This document shows, in pieces, positions 61,782-64,000 of a stretch of DNA of 64,000 bases (positions are counted from its first letter, which is position 1; each line of letters begins with the position of its first letter). Below the pieces are notes generated by a model. The model did no database searches, was not told the DNA's origin, and saw nothing but the letters and a program-made list of their open reading frames with translations. Source of the stretch: Ursus arctos (taxonomy: Eukaryota > Chordata > Mammalia > Carnivora > Ursidae); the NCBI RefSeq assembly GCF_023065955.2, contig NW_026622763.1, positions 81,077,299 through 81,141,298 of the forward strand, in the 5' to 3' direction. The position numbers and the translations under genes were made by a program.

Positions 61782-62053
61782 TCTTTCTTTTCTTTCCTTT
61801 CTTTTTCTTTTCCTTCTTTCCTTTCTTTCCTTTCCTTTTTCTTCTCTTCTTTCTTTTCTTTTCTTTCTAAGATTTCATTTATTTGACAGAGAGAGAGAGC
61901 ACAAGCAGGGGGTCCGGCAGGCAGAGGGAGAGGGAGAGGCAGGCTTTCCGCTGAGCAGAGAGCCAGCCGGATGCAGGACTCAATCCCAGGACCTTGGGAT
62001 CACGACCTGAGCCCAAGACAGCCTCTTAACCGACAGGGCCACCCAGGAGCCCC
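61782..62053 (-). mobile_element. CanSINE, minus orientation, with long TTTC/TTCC tail
   Basis: A polypyrimidine tail of about 85 bp (61782-61868) continues into CTAAGATTTCATTTATTTGAC; the head is GCCACCCAGGAGCCCC. Flanks TAAAAATGTTCTTTC / TAAAAATGTGTTGTT. Confidence 0.92.
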
Positions 62054-62274
62054 TAAAAATGTGTTGTTGTTTTTAATCGAAGGAAGAAATGTACTGCATG
62101 AATAAGAGGCTGTAGCAATTACAAACACGAAAGACGTGAGACGGAATGAAAGGAGAGTGAAGTAAAGGAGAGAAACCCAACAGCAGAACCTCTGTTACAT
62201 TTCCTCCTTCGGGAAGAAGAAACGTAAAAGTGGAAAAAAGGCTGAAGTGTGAAAATGGTTCTTCTTCCTTTTTT

Positions 62275-62490
62275 ATTCAAAGCGGGCGCTAGAGGAGCTT
62301 TTTACCGCGTCCCCGCATGTGTAAGCGCAGCGCTCTGCCGGGCGTCCAGGAGGGGGCGCGCGAGGCCTGCGGCGGCTCCCCTCCCGCTAGGAATGGTTAA
62401 CGTGCAAGCCGGCCTCTGGTCGCTGGGGGGTGGGGGGGGGGGTGGGGGGGGGGTGGGTGTCCGCAGGCTCTAGTCTCGGCTCACGCTTCT
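62275..62490. promoter_or_regulatory. Small CpG-rich patch with G-tract, inside DYTN
   Basis: Dense CpGs (CGCGCGAGGCCTGCGGCGGC) end in four G runs at 62424-62458. It lies in a DYTN intron in otherwise AT-rich DNA. It could be a small intragenic CpG island or regulatory element; no donor or ORF supports a first exon. Confidence 0.35.
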
Positions 62491-62691
62491 CCCCAGCACG
62501 ACTGCAGCATGGGAACTTTAATTTTTCTTGGGTGATTGAAAAGCATTCCAGATACTATTTTGAAGACCTTCCTTAGGATCAGACTGTACTGATTACACTG
62601 ATTGGGGGGAACGCCTACCAGTGCAGTCACACACCTGAGGGCAAATAAACAACTGATTGAAAACATGATAAAGTATTTGCAGACCGTAGTG

Positions 62692-62715
62692 TACACACAC
62701 ACACACACACACACA
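62692..62715. repeat. (CA)n microsatellite
   Basis: About 12 CA units. Confidence 0.95.
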
Positions 62716-63003
62716 ACCAAGATGACATTTCTAATTCCTTTGATGGAAAAATTTCATTGGGATTCTTTTTCTTCTTTCTCGTCTCTTCCCTTCCAAATTT
62801 CCTGACATTTTCCTTATGTGTGGATGCACTGGTTTTCCTCCCTCCCCACCCCACCACACCCCACTTTTGAATAGCATCACATTGTGTTGCTAAGGCCCGT
62901 ACGGGCAGAAGGAATCTTTATCTGTAAGTTAGTTATATGGGCACGTTTGGGGGCAGAGACTTCGTATCTATGAACACTGGAGTAATTTAAAGACATGGAA
63001 GTT

Positions 63004-63139
63004 GGGGCGCCTGGGTGGCACAGTGGTTAAGCGTCTGCCTTCGGCTCAGGGCGTGATCCCGGCGTTATGGGATCGAGCCCCACACCAGGCTCCTCTGCTA
63101 TGAGCCTGCTTCTTCCTCTCCCACTCCCCCTGCTTGTGT

Positions 63140-63179
<40 letters not shown>

Positions 63180-63213
63180 GCTGTCTCTATCTCTGTCGAA
63201 TAAAAAAAAAATC
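63004..63213 (+). mobile_element. CanSINE, plus orientation
   Basis: GGGGCGCCTGGGTGGCACAG head, (CT)n tract at 63142-63175, GAATAAAAAAAAAATC tail. Duplication TTTAAAGACATGGAAGTT / TTTAAAGACATCAAAGTT. Ends 31 bp from the probable DYTN exon at 63245. Confidence 0.95.
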
Positions 63214-63244
63214 TTTAAAGACATCAAAGTTGAATGCCGCTTAC

Positions 63245-63315
63245 CTTTAGGATGTAGACTTAGCAACAGTCCCCTCAAATCTGAACTTGGTCCGCTAAGT
63301 GGACAATCCAGGTGA
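63245..63315 (-). CDS. DYTN: Probable DYTN internal exon (candidate)
   Basis: On the minus strand the acceptor CCCCTTTGCAAACAG is followed by an open 71-nt frame: one base, 23 codons (HLDCPLSGPSSDLRGLLLSL HPK) and one base, then the strong donor AAG|GTAAGC. The one-base end exactly suits the two-base start of the exon at 60514-60581, giving Val. The other two frames contain stops. This is consistent with the linker between the ZZ domain and the coiled coil, but I cannot confirm the residues from family knowledge, and a 71-nt open frame can occur by chance. If real, the window holds 326 codons of DYTN. Confidence 0.55.
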
Positions 63316-63319
63316 CTGT

Positions 63320-64000
63320 TTGCAAAGGGGACTTGTACTGTTGGGGTGAGAACTGCCCACTTTGGGGAGCAACAGGTAAGAGAAAATTCATGTTGCTCAG
63401 CTACCTGTAAACAAGGGTCGGTTTTGTCTCTTCCTAAGGGTGTTAATACTGACTCTTCTAAAACATGCCACAAAGAACAATACACATAACTAATTGTGTG
63501 TACCATTGTAGCCATTAATTCTTAGTTTTTAGCTGGAGAGAATATTTACAATGAACTTCACGCCTGCAAACATCAGATTAACCTTATACATGCTGCTCTT
63601 CATGAAAAACTCTGCAACTGATGGTATGAAATAGGCCAAAGACTGACCAGTAGGTATGTATTCTGAGAATATAGGTTTTCTTAATAGATATTGATTTGAT
63701 CCTTCTGATACAAATGTGACTTTAATTCTTTTGGGGTTAAAGTTGAGCATATTTGAGTGAATTAGAATAGAAATGTGAAAATTTTAGAAATAAAATGATA
63801 AGTTTAAAATACCTTACTTAGCCAATTTGAAAATCTTGTTGGAGTAAATAATTTTCTCAAGAAAATTAAATTATCAAAGTTAACTGAAGAAAGCATTAAT
63901 AGATGATTAATTTTGAAGAAAGAGAAAAATTTATCTAAATATTATAAAGGCTCCAGTGTCCTAGGGTTTTACTCTTAAATTCTGGCAATTGTTAAGAAAT
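63320..64000 (-). other. DYTN: DYTN intron or further upstream part, nothing recognised
   Basis: AT-rich sequence to the window edge. I find no further minus-strand exon; the ZZ and EF-hand exons must lie beyond 64000. Confidence 0.5.

Noticed and set aside
63027..63515. 162-codon minus-strand ORF as a gene
   Set aside because: Most of it is SINE sequence; only the 63245-63315 part has splice sites and is kept as a candidate DYTN exon.

Overview
This is nuclear DNA of a carnivoran mammal. The evidence is about twenty-one tRNA-Lys-derived SINEs of the CanSINE type, several short carnivore-type LINE-1 tails, and ancient mammalian repeats (MIR, L2, MER5A, MLT1). The SINE copies with a GCCAGCGAGAGAGGGAACAC core and a GCTGTGCCACCCAGGCGCC head look like those of arctoid carnivorans, perhaps a bear; that finer placement is inference. 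Most open reading frames here are chance ORFs in introns, UTRs and repeats.

Three real genes are visible, in the order and orientation I know from human 2q33.3: ADAM23 (+), FAM237A (+) and DYTN (-). (1) Positions 1-~15.1 kb hold the 3' end of ADAM23: two alternative 91-nt transmembrane exons (500-590 and 4660-4750) and the terminal coding exon (11737-11785), followed by a long 3' UTR. The two transmembrane exons have the same length and phase, so either can join the last exon; this is the basis of the known alpha/beta isoforms. (2) FAM237A, a secreted neuropeptide precursor of the neurosecretory-protein GL type, is complete in its coding part: exon 38690-39101 and exon 43376-43515, 183 codons. 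A CpG-rich, promoter-like tract with two good donor sites lies at about 36.0-37.2 kb. (3) DYTN (dystrotelin) enters from the right edge on the minus strand. Five exons, plus a probable sixth at 63245-63315, encode its C-terminal coiled-coil part; the stop codon is at 47243-47245. FAM237A and DYTN converge tail to tail about 3.7 kb apart.

Region by region: 1-15.4 kb (ADAM23) has no CanSINE at all. 15.4-36 kb is intergenic and repeat-rich: SINEs, L1 tails, an interrupted L2 and a long CTTCT microsatellite. 36-44 kb is FAM237A; 44-47 kb is intergenic L1/MIR/hAT debris; 47-64 kb is the DYTN 3' half with SINE-laden introns. No CRISPR array, operon or microbial feature is present, and I do not see a new biological system. 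The points most worth a second look are the ADAM23 exon pair, the FAM237A exon layout and weak donor, the SINE-free ADAM23 end, a SINE with an apparent 3' transduction, and a SINE placed next to a probable DYTN splice site.
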